A program made the translations under genes and the position numbers. Source: CALINB01 sp938045325 (GTDB taxonomy: Bacteria > Pseudomonadota > Alphaproteobacteria > Rhodospirillales > CALINB01). Taken from it: DNA of 64,000 nt. The stretch is taken from positions 1 through 64,000 of the forward strand of contig JAYNQW010000014.1 of assembly GCA_038114465.1 (NCBI GenBank), read 5' to 3'. Below, piece by piece: positions 37,166 through 46,440 of this stretch. The notes beneath the pieces are model-generated. The model did not search any database, had not been told where the DNA came from, and saw nothing but the letters and a program-made list of their open reading frames with translations. Position 1 is the stretch's first letter, and each line of letters starts with the position of its first letter.

Positions 37166-38182
37166 CTATCCTCTCACCGGAGCCATATCGAAGGCAATTA
37201 GAACACCGGCAACAATCACTACGCCCGCAAGTGACAACGGCAAGAAAACTTTCCAACCCAACCGCATCAGTTGGTCGTAGCGGTACCGGGGGAACGTTGC
37301 GCGGACCCATAAAAATAAGAACAAACAAAACGAAATCTTTAAAGCAAACCAAACCGGACCCGGTACCCAGGTAAAGGGTGCAATATTGAAAGGTGGCCAC
37401 CAACCACCCAGGAACAAGATACTGGTCATCGCCGACATCAAAATCATGAAGCCGTATTCCCCAAGGAAAAACAGCGCAAACGTCATCGATGAGTATTCGA
37501 CGTTATAGCCTGATACCAGCTCGGCTTCGGCTTCCGGCAGGTCAAATGGGTGACGATTGGTTTCAGCCAGCGTGGAAATGAAGAAGATTACGGCCATCGG
37601 CAATAAGGGAATAACGAACCACATATTTTTTTGTGCCATGACGATGTCACTTAAGTTCAGCGAGCCGACACACAACAGCACCGTGATGATGATAAAGCCC
37701 ATCGAAACTTCATAAGAAACCATCTGTGCCGCCGAGCGGATGGCACCTAAAAACGCATATTTGGAGTTACTCGCCCAGCCGGCCATCAAAATGCCGTAAA
37801 CAGCAAGCGAAGAAATGGCGAACAGATACAGTATGCCAACATTGATGTCGGCCAGCACCAATCCATCGGAAAAAGGAATCACGGCCCATGCCATCATCGA
37901 AAGCATAAAAGTCACGCAAGGTGCCACAATGAAGACACCCTTGTTCGCGCCAGTGGGCACGATGGTCTCTTTCATGAACAATTTGAGACCGTCCGCAAGC
38001 GGTTGAAGCAATCCAAACGGCCCGACGACGTTCGGCCCCTTGCGCAATTGCATAGCGGCAATGACTTTGCGCTCGGCGTACGTCAAATATGCAATTGCCA
38101 GAAGCAATGGCACGACGATCGCGAGGATCTTAATAACGATCCAAACGGTTGGCTCTACATATCCTGTCCAAAAACTAGCCAT
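37166..38182 (-). CDS. nuoH: NADH dehydrogenase I subunit H
   Basis: ND1 homologue that joins the membrane and peripheral arms and forms part of the quinone chamber. The 338-residue protein has eight spans and the conserved loops AERKVIAAMQLRKGPNVVGP and ETNRHPFDLPEAEAELVSGY, plus RATFPRYRYDQLMRLGWK. Its start overlaps the nuoG end by eight bases. Confidence 0.97.
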   Translation of the reverse strand: MASFWTGYVEPTVWIVIKILAIVVPLLLAIAYLTYAERKVIAAMQLRKGPNVVGPFGLLQPLADGLKLFMKETIVPTGANKGVFIVAPCVTFMLSMMAWAVIPFSDGLVLADINVGILYLFAISSLAVYGILMAGWASNSKYAFLGAIRSAAQMVSYEVSMGFIIITVLLCVGSLNLSDIVMAQKNMWFVIPLLPMAVIFFISTLAETNRHPFDLPEAEAELVSGYNVEYSSMTFALFFLGEYGFMILMSAMTSILFLGGWWPPFNIAPFTWVPGPVWFALKISFCLFLFLWVRATFPRYRYDQLMRLGWKVFLPLSLAGVVIVAGVLIAFDMAPVRG

Positions 38183-40244
38183 CGGTGCCGGTTTTCTCCG
38201 TTTGCTTCAAATAAGTTTCTGCGCACTGCGCCATCGTAACGGAAGCCCGGCTGATCGGGTCTGTCATGTAAAAATTATTGATTGGCGAAACGAACGGTGC
38301 GTTATCCATTGCCCCTTCCGATCCGAAGGTTTCCCAAGACGTCGGTACAGTCGTATCCAACGCGTCATTAAAGTTGGCATTGACTTGCCCAAGCCGTTCT
38401 CGGACCTGTTCAATGGTGTCATAAGGCAATGCTTTGCCGAGTTTTTCGGAAAGGGCCCGGATGATTTTCCAATCTTCACGCGCTTCACCCGGCGGGAATG
38501 CCGCCAAACGGGCCCGTTGCACGCGCCCTTCGGTATTCACATATGTGGCGTTCTTTTCCGTATAAGCGGCACCGGGCAAAATAACATCGGCACGATTAGC
38601 GCCGGCATCGCCGTGATGCCCCTGATAAATAACAAAGGCATCGCCGAGACGGTCCATATCGATTTCATCGGCCTCTAAGAGATAAACAACATTCAAACCG
38701 CCGCCGCCGGCCGATTCATAAATACCGTCAAGGTCACGGCCGTTTTTCCCGGGCACGAAACCAAGCTCTAAGGCGCCGACCCGCGCTGCCGCCGTATGCA
38801 ACACGTTAAAGCCCTTCCAATTATCAGCATCATTGATCACACCGATTTGCTCGGCGAGCTTCCGGGCCGCAGCAAGTACGGCAGCCCCATCAGGCCTTGC
38901 CAAAGCGCCCATACCGAGAATCAACATCGGTCGTTCGGCATTTTTCAAAACATCGGTAAAACTATGTTGCCCAGCCAATAACTCATTTAATGTCGCCGGC
39001 CCTTCACCGAGGTACGTATTTTTGTAATTCAATTCGACATTCGGGCCGATAACACCGACCGAAAAGTTGCCTTGCAGATAACGCTTACGGATACGCGCAT
39101 TAATGATCGGCGCTTCCCATCGCGGGTTCGTGCCAATAAGCAACAGAGCGTCGGCCTGATCGATGCCGGCAATTGTCGAATTAAAGAGATAACCCGAACG
39201 CTTATCCGGTTCAATTTTGGCGCCGTCCTGGCGGCATTCCAAATGAGGCGAACCTAACGCAGTCATCAGATCCTTTAAGGCAACCATCGCTTCACAATCG
39301 GCTTGATCACCGGCAATTGCCGCGATTTGCGTGCCTTGAATAGCATTGAACTTTTCGGCAATGGCATCGAATGCTTCGTCCCAACTGGCTGCTTCCAACT
39401 TTCCATTGCGGCGAACGTAAGGCTGATCCAAGCGCTGGCGTTTTAATCCATCGCAAGCAAACCGGGTTTTATCGGATATCCACTCTTCATTGACGTCTTC
39501 GTTCAATCGCGGCAACACCCGCATGACTTCCATGCCGCGGGTATCGACACGAATGTTACTGCCGACCGCGTCCATGACATCAACAGACTCGGTTTTTTTG
39601 AGTTCCCAAGAACGAGCAGCAAAGGCATACGGTTTGTTCGTCAAAGCGCCGACAGGACAAAGATCAATGATGTTGCCTGAGAGTTCCGAAGTAAGTGCTT
39701 TCTCGACATAGGTGCCGACTTCCATATGCTCACCCCGCCCCGTCGCACCCAATTCCGGCACGCCGGCAATTTCGGTCGCAAAACGGATGCAACGCGTGCA
39801 GTGAATGCAGCGGGTCATAATCGTTTTAACGAGCGGACCAATGTTTTTATCTTTCACCGCCCGCTTCTTTTCCTGATAGCGGCTAATGCCGAGGCCATAC
39901 CCGAGGGCCTGGTCTTGAAGGTCGCATTCACCACCCTGATCGCAAATCGGGCAATCGAGCGGATGGTTGATCAGCAGGAACTCCATCACGCCCCGGCGCA
40001 TTTTTTCGACCTCGGGCGTATTGGTGTAAATCACCATGCCCTCACCGACAGGCATCGCACACGACGCGACAGGCTTCGGCGATTTTTCCATAGCAACAAG
40101 ACACATCCGGCAATTGCCGGCAATCGAGAGACGTTCGTGATAACAAAAACGCGGAATTTCAGCACCGGCTTGCTCGCAAGCCTGCAGGATCGTAATCCCT
40201 GCTTCGACTTCGATTTCTTTACCGTCAATGGTGACTTTCGGCAT
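38175..40244 (-). CDS. nuoG: NADH dehydrogenase I subunit G
   Basis: Large peripheral iron-sulfur subunit of complex I. The 689-residue protein has the N1b [2Fe-2S] ligands Cys 34, 45, 48 and 62, the N5 ligands His 94 and Cys 98, 101 and 107, and the N4 ligands Cys 146, 149 and 152 with a fourth in the later DLCPVGAL motif. A molybdopterin-oxidoreductase-like domain without a cofactor role follows. The mitochondrial-size form (about 690 residues) is normal for this class. Confidence 0.97.
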   Translation of the reverse strand: MPKVTIDGKEIEVEAGITILQACEQAGAEIPRFCYHERLSIAGNCRMCLVAMEKSPKPVASCAMPVGEGMVIYTNTPEVEKMRRGVMEFLLINHPLDCPICDQGGECDLQDQALGYGLGISRYQEKKRAVKDKNIGPLVKTIMTRCIHCTRCIRFATEIAGVPELGATGRGEHMEVGTYVEKALTSELSGNIIDLCPVGALTNKPYAFAARSWELKKTESVDVMDAVGSNIRVDTRGMEVMRVLPRLNEDVNEEWISDKTRFACDGLKRQRLDQPYVRRNGKLEAASWDEAFDAIAEKFNAIQGTQIAAIAGDQADCEAMVALKDLMTALGSPHLECRQDGAKIEPDKRSGYLFNSTIAGIDQADALLLIGTNPRWEAPIINARIRKRYLQGNFSVGVIGPNVELNYKNTYLGEGPATLNELLAGQHSFTDVLKNAERPMLILGMGALARPDGAAVLAAARKLAEQIGVINDADNWKGFNVLHTAAARVGALELGFVPGKNGRDLDGIYESAGGGGLNVVYLLEADEIDMDRLGDAFVIYQGHHGDAGANRADVILPGAAYTEKNATYVNTEGRVQRARLAAFPPGEAREDWKIIRALSEKLGKALPYDTIEQVRERLGQVNANFNDALDTTVPTSWETFGSEGAMDNAPFVSPINNFYMTDPISRASVTMAQCAETYLKQTEKTGTDG

Positions 40245-40258
40245 GTCTATCCTATTCC

Positions 40259-41548
40259 TTATGCCGCCGCGTTTACATTCGATGCGCCGTTATCGGCAAT
40301 CCGTTTTTCCATTTCAGGCCGAAAATGCCTGATCAACCCTTGAACCGGCCATGCCGCCGCATCGCCTAATGCACAAATCGTGTGACCTTCGATTTGGAAT
40401 GTGACCTCTTCGAGCAAATCAATTTCTTCAATGGTCGCCGTGCCTTTGACCATGCGGTCCATCATACGCGCAAGCCATCCCGTGCCTTCACGGCACGGCG
40501 TGCATTGGCCGCAACTTTCGTGCGTATAAAAATGCGACAATCGCGCAATAGCTTGAATAATATCGACGGATTGATCCATCACCATGACGGCGGCCGTACC
40601 GAGACCGGACTTCACTTCACGCAAGGAATCGAAATCCATCAAAACGGTATCGCAAATCGATTTTGGTAAAACCGGCACCGACGCGCCGCCCGGAATGATC
40701 GCTAATAAGTTATCCCAGCCGCCACGCACGCCGCCGCAGTGCTTTTCGATCAATTCCTTCAGCGGTATGCCCATTTCCTCTTCAACCGTGCACGGGTTGT
40801 TGACGTGGCCCGATATGTTAAAGAGTTTGGTGCCGGTGTTGTTCGGTCGGCCCAAGTTGGCAAACCAAGAAGCGCCCCGGCGCATGATTTCCGGCGCAAC
40901 CGCAATCGACTCGACGTTATTGACCGTGCTCGGGCAACCATAAAGGCCGACATTGGCCGGGAACGGCGGCTTCAAGCGTGGCTGGCCTTTTTTGCCTTCA
41001 AGACTTTCAATCAATGCTGTTTCTTCGCCGCAAATATAAGCGCCGGAGCCACGATGAACGAAGAAGTCAAAGTCCCAACCCGATCCGCAGGCATTTTTAC
41101 CAATCAAACCGGCTTCATACGCTTCATCCACGGCGCGCTGCAATGCTTCCGTCTCGCGGTAAAACTCGCCACGGACGTAACAATAAGCGGCATTAGCGCC
41201 CATCGCGAAACTTGCAACCAATGCGCCTTCGATCAGCTTATGCGGATCATGGCGCATAATTTCACGGTCTTTACAGGTGCCCGGCTCACCCTCATCGGCA
41301 TTAATCACCAAATAATGCGGACGACCGTCAGACTCTTTTGGCATAAACGACCATTTTAATCCGGTGCTGAATCCGGCACCGCCACGCCCACGCAAGCCGG
41401 AGTCCTTAATCTCTTCGATAATCGCTTCGCGGCCTTTTGAGAGTATTTCCTTCGTGCCGTCCCAATCACCGCGGGCGCGGGCGCCGGCCAGGAACGGATC
41501 GTTTAACCCGTATATATTTGTGAAGATGCGGTCTTTGTCTTTCAACAT
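40259..41548 (-). CDS. nuoF: NADH dehydrogenase I subunit F
   Basis: NADH-oxidising subunit with FMN and the N3 [4Fe-4S] cluster. The 429-residue protein has the NADH loop GRGGAGF (54-60), the FMN region ADEGEPGTCKDREIMRHDPH, and cluster ligands Cys 346, 349, 352 and 392. It lies 14 bases before nuoG and 10 after nuoE. Confidence 0.97.
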   Translation of the reverse strand: MLKDKDRIFTNIYGLNDPFLAGARARGDWDGTKEILSKGREAIIEEIKDSGLRGRGGAGFSTGLKWSFMPKESDGRPHYLVINADEGEPGTCKDREIMRHDPHKLIEGALVASFAMGANAAYCYVRGEFYRETEALQRAVDEAYEAGLIGKNACGSGWDFDFFVHRGSGAYICGEETALIESLEGKKGQPRLKPPFPANVGLYGCPSTVNNVESIAVAPEIMRRGASWFANLGRPNNTGTKLFNISGHVNNPCTVEEEMGIPLKELIEKHCGGVRGGWDNLLAIIPGGASVPVLPKSICDTVLMDFDSLREVKSGLGTAAVMVMDQSVDIIQAIARLSHFYTHESCGQCTPCREGTGWLARMMDRMVKGTATIEEIDLLEEVTFQIEGHTICALGDAAAWPVQGLIRHFRPEMEKRIADNGASNVNAAA

Positions 41549-41558
41549 TGCCTGTTAC

Positions 41559-42173
41559 CTATTCTTTACCCTTCACGGTTTCGAGTTCAGTGAGCGACGT
41601 TAATCCACCGACGGGCTCGCAGCTTTTCCGTCCAATCTGCGAACCGGGTTTCGGTGTACCGCCCGCCTTTAATACACTTAAAATCGATTCCGTGCTGTCG
41701 GCATCCAAGTCTTCGTAATAATCATCGTCGATTTGCATCATCGGCGCGTTGACGCACGCGCCTAAGCATTCCATCTCATTAACCGTAAACTTGCCGTCTT
41801 CAGTTGTTTCGCCCGCACCAATGCCCAGAACTTTCTTGCAGGTTTTCATCACCTCATCAGAACCGCGCAGCCAACACGGTAAATTTGTGCAGACTTGGAC
41901 ATGGTGCTTACCGATCGGATGCAGGTTATACATTGTGTAAAATGTCGCGACTTCGTAAACACGTATCACCGGCATATCGAGCATCTCGGCAATAACATCC
42001 ATCGCGGGCTGTGAAACCCAACCGTCGTTTTGACGCTGCGCCAAATCGAGCAACGGCATCACCGCGCTGGCCTGACGGCCTTCAGGATACTTGGCAATAA
42101 TTGCTTTAGCCTTCTCGAGGTTTTCCTGCGAGAACGCAAAACTGGTGGGTTGCGAAACGGATTGATCCGTCAT
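41559..42173 (-). CDS. nuoE: NADH dehydrogenase I subunit E
   Basis: Thioredoxin-fold subunit with the N1a [2Fe-2S] cluster beside FMN. The 204-residue protein has ligands Cys 95, Cys 100, Cys 136 and Cys 140 (CTNLPC and CLGAC). A C-terminal extension after about residue 160 is typical of alphaproteobacteria. Its start overlaps the nuoD stop by four bases. Confidence 0.97.
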   Translation of the reverse strand: MTDQSVSQPTSFAFSQENLEKAKAIIAKYPEGRQASAVMPLLDLAQRQNDGWVSQPAMDVIAEMLDMPVIRVYEVATFYTMYNLHPIGKHHVQVCTNLPCWLRGSDEVMKTCKKVLGIGAGETTEDGKFTVNEMECLGACVNAPMMQIDDDYYEDLDADSTESILSVLKAGGTPKPGSQIGRKSCEPVGGLTSLTELETVKGKE

Positions 42174-43348
42174 CGGTCAATCTCCCCAAACACAATATCA
42201 AGCGACCCTAGGTTAGCGACAACGTCAGCAAGCATATGGCCTTTCGACATGTGCTCAAGTGCTTGCAAGTGCGGGAACCCTGGTGCGCGAATTTTGCAAC
42301 GGTATGGACGGTTTGTGCCATCAGACATGAGATAAACGGCAAACTCTCCCTTTGGCGCTTCAACCGCGCCATAGGTTTCACCCGCCGGCACGTGGTAGCC
42401 TTCGGTATAAAGTTTAAAGTGATTAATTAACGCCTCCATGGAATGTTTCATGGATTCACGTGGTGGCGGCGAGATTTTGTGACTTTGCGTTTTCACCGGA
42501 CCCGGCGGCATCGTATCAAGACACTGCTTCATTATCTTGACGGCTTCGCGCAATTCGGCAACTCGGACCAAGTAGCGGTCATAGCAATCACCGTTTTTAC
42601 CAATCGGTACGTCAAAATCCATGTCGGCATAACTGTCGTAGGGTTGCGCCTTTCGCAGGTCCCAAGGAACGCCGGATGCGCGCAGACATGGCCCGGTCAG
42701 CCCCCAATCAAGGGCGTCATCGGCCGAAATTATGCCGATATCGACGCAGCGTTGTTTGAAAATCCGGTTTTCCGTTAATAACGTTTCGACATCATCAATA
42801 AATGACGGCGCTTGCTCGATCCATTCATAGATATCATCGGCAAGGTCCGCCGGCATGTCGCGCGCCACACCACCGGGCCGGAAATACCCCATATGCAAAC
42901 GCGCGCCACTGACCCGCTCGCAGAAATTCATCAGAATTTCTCGTTGTTCGAGTCCATACAACATCGGCGTCATTGCCCCGACATCCATCGCGAACGCAAC
43001 GACATTGAAAATATGATTAAGTGAGCGGCCGATTTCGGCAAACAACACGCGGATGTGTTGTCCGCGTGGCGGCACTTCGATACCGAGAAGATTTTCCGTT
43101 GCAATAGCAAAAGCGTGCTCTTGATTTTGCGGCGCGACGTAATCGAGGCGGTCGAAATACGGTACGGCTTGGAGGTAAGATTTGTATTCGATAAGCTTTT
43201 CGGTACCTCGATGCAGCAACCCGATATGGGGGTCGGCCCGCTCGATAATTTCACCATCCATCTCTAGCACAAGACGGAGCACGCCGTGCGCCGCCGGGTG
43301 CTGCGGCCCGAAATTCAGTGTGTAGTTTTTGATCTGGGTTTCAGCCAT
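42170..43348 (-). CDS. nuoD: NADH dehydrogenase I subunit D
   Basis: 49-kDa subunit homologue that shapes the quinone site with NuoB. The 392-residue protein has the conserved N-terminal NFGPQHPAAHGVLRL (His residues at the quinone headgroup), RGTEKLIEYK, and the C-terminal PYRCKIRAPGFPHLQAL and LGSLDIVFGEIDR. It overlaps nuoC by one base. Confidence 0.97.
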   Translation of the reverse strand: MAETQIKNYTLNFGPQHPAAHGVLRLVLEMDGEIIERADPHIGLLHRGTEKLIEYKSYLQAVPYFDRLDYVAPQNQEHAFAIATENLLGIEVPPRGQHIRVLFAEIGRSLNHIFNVVAFAMDVGAMTPMLYGLEQREILMNFCERVSGARLHMGYFRPGGVARDMPADLADDIYEWIEQAPSFIDDVETLLTENRIFKQRCVDIGIISADDALDWGLTGPCLRASGVPWDLRKAQPYDSYADMDFDVPIGKNGDCYDRYLVRVAELREAVKIMKQCLDTMPPGPVKTQSHKISPPPRESMKHSMEALINHFKLYTEGYHVPAGETYGAVEAPKGEFAVYLMSDGTNRPYRCKIRAPGFPHLQALEHMSKGHMLADVVANLGSLDIVFGEIDR

Positions 43349-43977
43349 TAGCTGTCCCCCTCGGCCTGTTCTTGCGGCTCGGCTTTTTCATCACCTGGCA
43401 GCCGCACATCAACCCCTTCCCAGGGGCTTAGGAAATCAAAATTACGGAATTCCTGCGTTAATTTCACAGGCTCGTACACAACACGCTTTTGTTCATCGTC
43501 GTATCGTATTTCGACATAGCCTGTGAGTGGAAAATCTTTGCGAAGAGGATGCCCCTCAAACCCATAATCGGTCATGATGCGGCGCAAATCCGGATGGTCG
43601 GAAAACGGGATGCCGAATAAATCCCACGTTTCGCGTTCATACCAATTCGCCGCACTGAAAACCCCCGTCACAGACGGCACAGGCGTTGCTGCATCCGTTT
43701 CAATTTTGACGCGAATACGTTGATTTTGTGTCAGGCTTAATAGGTTATAAACGACATCGAACCGGTTTTGCCGTTCCGGAAAATCGACACCGCAGACATC
43801 GACCAGTTGCTTAAACTGACAATTCGGCTCATCGCGCAAATAAGTTAGTACGCCAACGATTGATTCCCGCCGGACATATAGAATAAGCGCATTATTCTTG
43901 ATTTCATGGCGCTCAACATCTTGCGGCAGTGCAGCTGCAATGTAGTCACCAAGTTCACGTAGTGGGGCCAAATCCAT
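43348..43977 (-). CDS. nuoC: NADH dehydrogenase I subunit C
   Basis: 30-kDa subunit of the connecting module of complex I, 209 residues. The family signature [20 protein letters not shown], then [20 protein letters not shown]-type sequence (here [18 protein letters not shown]), is present. A polar C-terminal tail follows. It is a separate gene, not fused to nuoD. Confidence 0.97.
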   Translation of the reverse strand: [209 protein letters not shown]

Positions 43978-44028
43978 ACTGCTATTTCTATTCTTGCTTC
44001 GGGACGAGCCCCTCAGTTAACGCCAAAA

Positions 44029-44559
44029 TTATCGTCTCAACGTACCAGTGCGTTGAATCTTTTTCTGTAATTGCAATACGCCATACAGCAAGGCTTCCGC
44101 TGTTGGCGGACAGCCCGGCACATAAATATCGACCGGCACGACCCGGTCACAACCGCGCACAACCGAATAAGAATAATGATAATAGCCACCGCCGTTCGCA
44201 CATGATCCCATGGATATCACGTAACGCGGCTCTGCCATCTGATCATAAACCTTGCGAAATGCCGGCGCCATTTTATTGGTCAACGTACCGGCAACGATAA
44301 TCACATCCGATTGACGCGGGCTCGGACGGAAAACGACGCCGAAACGGTCGAGATCATAACGGCTCGCCGCCGTGTGCATCATTTCAACGGCACAGCACGC
44401 CAAACCAAATGTCATCGGCCATAATGAGCCGGTCCGTGCCCATGTCACGAGCTTATCGACACTGGAAACGATAAAGCCTTTATCTTGCAGTTCACCGGTG
44501 ACGCGTTTTAACACGGCGTCTTGGTCGGCTCCGGGCGCTAACGGTTGTTCAGCGTTCAT
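44029..44559 (-). CDS. nuoB: NADH dehydrogenase I subunit B
   Basis: PSST homologue that holds cluster N2, the last electron carrier before quinone. The 176-residue protein has the ligands Cys 55 and 56 (tandem CC), Cys 120 and Cys 150, in LACCAVEMMHT, GSCANGGG and VPGCPPTAEALLYG. It lies 8 bases after nuoA and 51 before nuoC. Confidence 0.97.
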   Translation of the reverse strand: MNAEQPLAPGADQDAVLKRVTGELQDKGFIVSSVDKLVTWARTGSLWPMTFGLACCAVEMMHTAASRYDLDRFGVVFRPSPRQSDVIIVAGTLTNKMAPAFRKVYDQMAEPRYVISMGSCANGGGYYHYSYSVVRGCDRVVPVDIYVPGCPPTAEALLYGVLQLQKKIQRTGTLRR

Positions 44560-44567
44560 TTAAGCCT

Positions 44568-44933
44568 CTACTCCCATTCCAAGGCACCCTTCCGCCATTC
44601 ATAAATAAAGCCGATGGTGAGTATGGCCAAAAAGACCATCATCGACCAAAACCCGAAGACGCCTATTTTTCCGAGACTAACGGCCCAGGGAAACAAAAAC
44701 GCGACTTCGAGATCGAAAATAATAAAGAGAATGGCAACGAGATAAAAACGAACGTCAAATCGGTTGCGGGAGTCTTCAAAAGCCTCAAAACCGCATTCAT
44801 ACGCCGAGTCCTTTTCCGTATCAGGACGTTGTTTCGCTAAAATATAGGACCCGGCAACCATCGCGATCGTCAAACCGGCGGCTAGTCCGAGAAATATCAA
44901 AATCGGCAAGTATTCGTTAAGTATCGTGTTCAT
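44568..44933 (-). CDS. nuoA: NADH dehydrogenase I subunit A
   Basis: ND3 homologue, three spans, 121 residues, with the conserved loop YECGFEAFEDSRNRFDVRFY whose Cys lies by the quinone chamber. First gene of the 14-gene nuo operon. GAAGG lies about nine bases upstream of the ATG at 44933. Only 74 bases separate it from tRNA-Asp, with no clear promoter, so nuo may be transcribed through the tRNA. Confidence 0.96.
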   Translation of the reverse strand: MNTILNEYLPILIFLGLAAGLTIAMVAGSYILAKQRPDTEKDSAYECGFEAFEDSRNRFDVRFYLVAILFIIFDLEVAFLFPWAVSLGKIGVFGFWSMMVFLAILTIGFIYEWRKGALEWE

Positions 44934-45007
44934 GGCCAGGTCCTTCGGATCATTACTTTTCCGTTGTGGTCCTTCATTTTTGACCCGTCACCTTAACACG
45001 ACGAGAG

Positions 45008-45084
45008 TGGCGGGAGCGACGGGACTCGAACCCGCGGCCTCTGGCGTGACAGGCCAGCGCTCTAACCAACTGAGCTACGCCCCC
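45008..45084 (-). tRNA. tRNA-Asp (anticodon GTC)
   Basis: A 77-base cloverleaf on the minus strand with encoded CCA. The acceptor stem GGGGGCG pairs with CGCTCCC (one G-U), discriminator G. The anticodon arm CTGGC-CT-GTC-AC-GCCAG gives GTC (45048-45050), and the T arm holds GGTTCGAGTCC. It sits directly upstream of nuoA, at the right border of the conserved backbone and the left edge of accessory block 3. Confidence 0.97.
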
Positions 45085-45130
45085 ATCTCAAAATTTCCCA
45101 GCCCTAAACGGTTTGGGCTTGGGTTCATGT

Positions 45131-45149
45131 ACCCCTCCCCCAGAGGGGT
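45131..45149. repeat. Short GC-rich hairpin next to tRNA-Asp
   Basis: Inverted repeat ACCCCTC, loop CCCCA, GAGGGGT in the gap between the enolase-family gene end and tRNA-Asp. No T run follows on either strand, so it is not a standard intrinsic terminator; it might still end transcription of the gene at 45271 or mark an old insertion edge. The rest of the 45085-45270 gap holds no gene that I can see. Confidence 0.5.
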
Positions 45150-45270
45150 GTCAAGCAACGTCACGGCTCCCGGATGACTGGGAAATTCAAGGGTTTCAAA
45201 GGATTGAACGCCTCTTGATCTGTCAGGTTTGAGCGAATCGAGGATAGGTGCCAATAATCGGCGGAATTCC

Positions 45271-46386
45271 TTACTCAGCGGCACCCTTGAGAGCCGTTTG
45301 CGGCACAGTAAACCTGACAGGTTTTTCGAGCGCCAGGGATTCGAGTTTTTCCTCATCGACCTCAGGATAATACCCGGCGGGGATAATCATTTCTCCATGC
45401 TCGAATCGCAACCCTTCCTTGAAGATCTCATCATTGAGCTTGAGGAAGCCGTTATATTCTCCGGCATTGTCGATACAATCCTTGGCGACCGCCGCTTCCA
45501 TCCAGTTGCCGATTTCCATGCCGGTACCGTCACCGAGGATGGCCTGCATACCGAGTTCCTTACACCGCTCAATCCCCTGCTTGAGTAATGTCAGGCTGCC
45601 GCTGCGTTTGAGCTTCACTTTGCACATGCCGACACCGTCGATCGTGCCCGCGCGTTCGACTTCATTCAGCGTCGAGATCGATTCATCGAGCATTAACGGC
45701 ACCGTGGAAACCTTGGCGACGGCGGCGTTGTCGTCCCACGCATCCGCCGCACAGGGTTGCTCAAAATGCATTATGCTATCGGGATCTAGGTTCGATGCGA
45801 ATTCGCAGCCTTGCTCGCGGGTGTAGCCACGGTTTGCGTCCAGCCTTAATTCAGCACGGCCTTTATTCGCCTTTTGAATGGCGGCCATGTATTCGAGATC
45901 AATTTCTACCGTGTCACTCGGCTTACCGACTTTAATTTTTAAAGTTTTGTATCCATCTTTGAGGTGCTGTTCGACTTCATTTTCGATGTCGTCGCCAAGG
46001 CGCGAATTAAACGGTGTTAGCAACGGCAGACGCGTTTCTTCGTTGAAATGCAAAATTGGATGATCTTCCATCATCTCAATCGCCGGCACGATGGCCGAAA
46101 TCGCCATTTTGCTCTCGAGCAACTGCTCCAACAGCATTTTTTTGGCGTCTTCACTATCCATGCCGGCGATTTTTTCCGCCGCATCAAGAGAAAATTGATA
46201 GCCGCTTTCCGGGGTTTCCTTACTTGCCCCCGGTGAAATGTTCGATTCACCCCAGCCGATCCGGCCATCGGCCCCGCGCACCTCGACGATCACCGGATCA
46301 AACGTGGTGTACGTTTTATAAGCCACCGCATAAGGCGTATGCAGCGCCATGCTGATCTTATGAATTGTGACTTCCTGGATTTTCAT
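45271..46386 (-). CDS. Mandelate racemase/muconate lactonizing enzyme family protein
   Basis: Enolase-superfamily enzyme that removes a proton alpha to a carboxylate and stabilises the enolate with Mg. The 371-residue protein has the base motif LKIKVGK (K-x-K) near residue 145, the three metal ligands in LRLDANRGY, MHFEQP and LMLDESIS, and a second Lys in VKLKRSG, the MLE-subgroup layout. The ATG at 46386 has GAGGGAG about ten bases upstream; a longer in-frame start at 46434 is less likely. The C-terminal part (HGEMIIPAGYYPEVDEEKLES) is family-like. Substrate unknown; the next gene upstream is a PEP mutase/isocitrate lyase-type enzyme, so the two may share a pathway. Confidence 0.88.
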   Translation of the reverse strand: MKIQEVTIHKISMALHTPYAVAYKTYTTFDPVIVEVRGADGRIGWGESNISPGASKETPESGYQFSLDAAEKIAGMDSEDAKKMLLEQLLESKMAISAIVPAIEMMEDHPILHFNEETRLPLLTPFNSRLGDDIENEVEQHLKDGYKTLKIKVGKPSDTVEIDLEYMAAIQKANKGRAELRLDANRGYTREQGCEFASNLDPDSIMHFEQPCAADAWDDNAAVAKVSTVPLMLDESISTLNEVERAGTIDGVGMCKVKLKRSGSLTLLKQGIERCKELGMQAILGDGTGMEIGNWMEAAVAKDCIDNAGEYNGFLKLNDEIFKEGLRFEHGEMIIPAGYYPEVDEEKLESLALEKPVRFTVPQTALKGAAE

Positions 46387-46440
46387 CGTTGCGCTCCCTC
46401 GGTTAATGCACCCAAACCCTAGCAACCCCGCCAAAACGGG

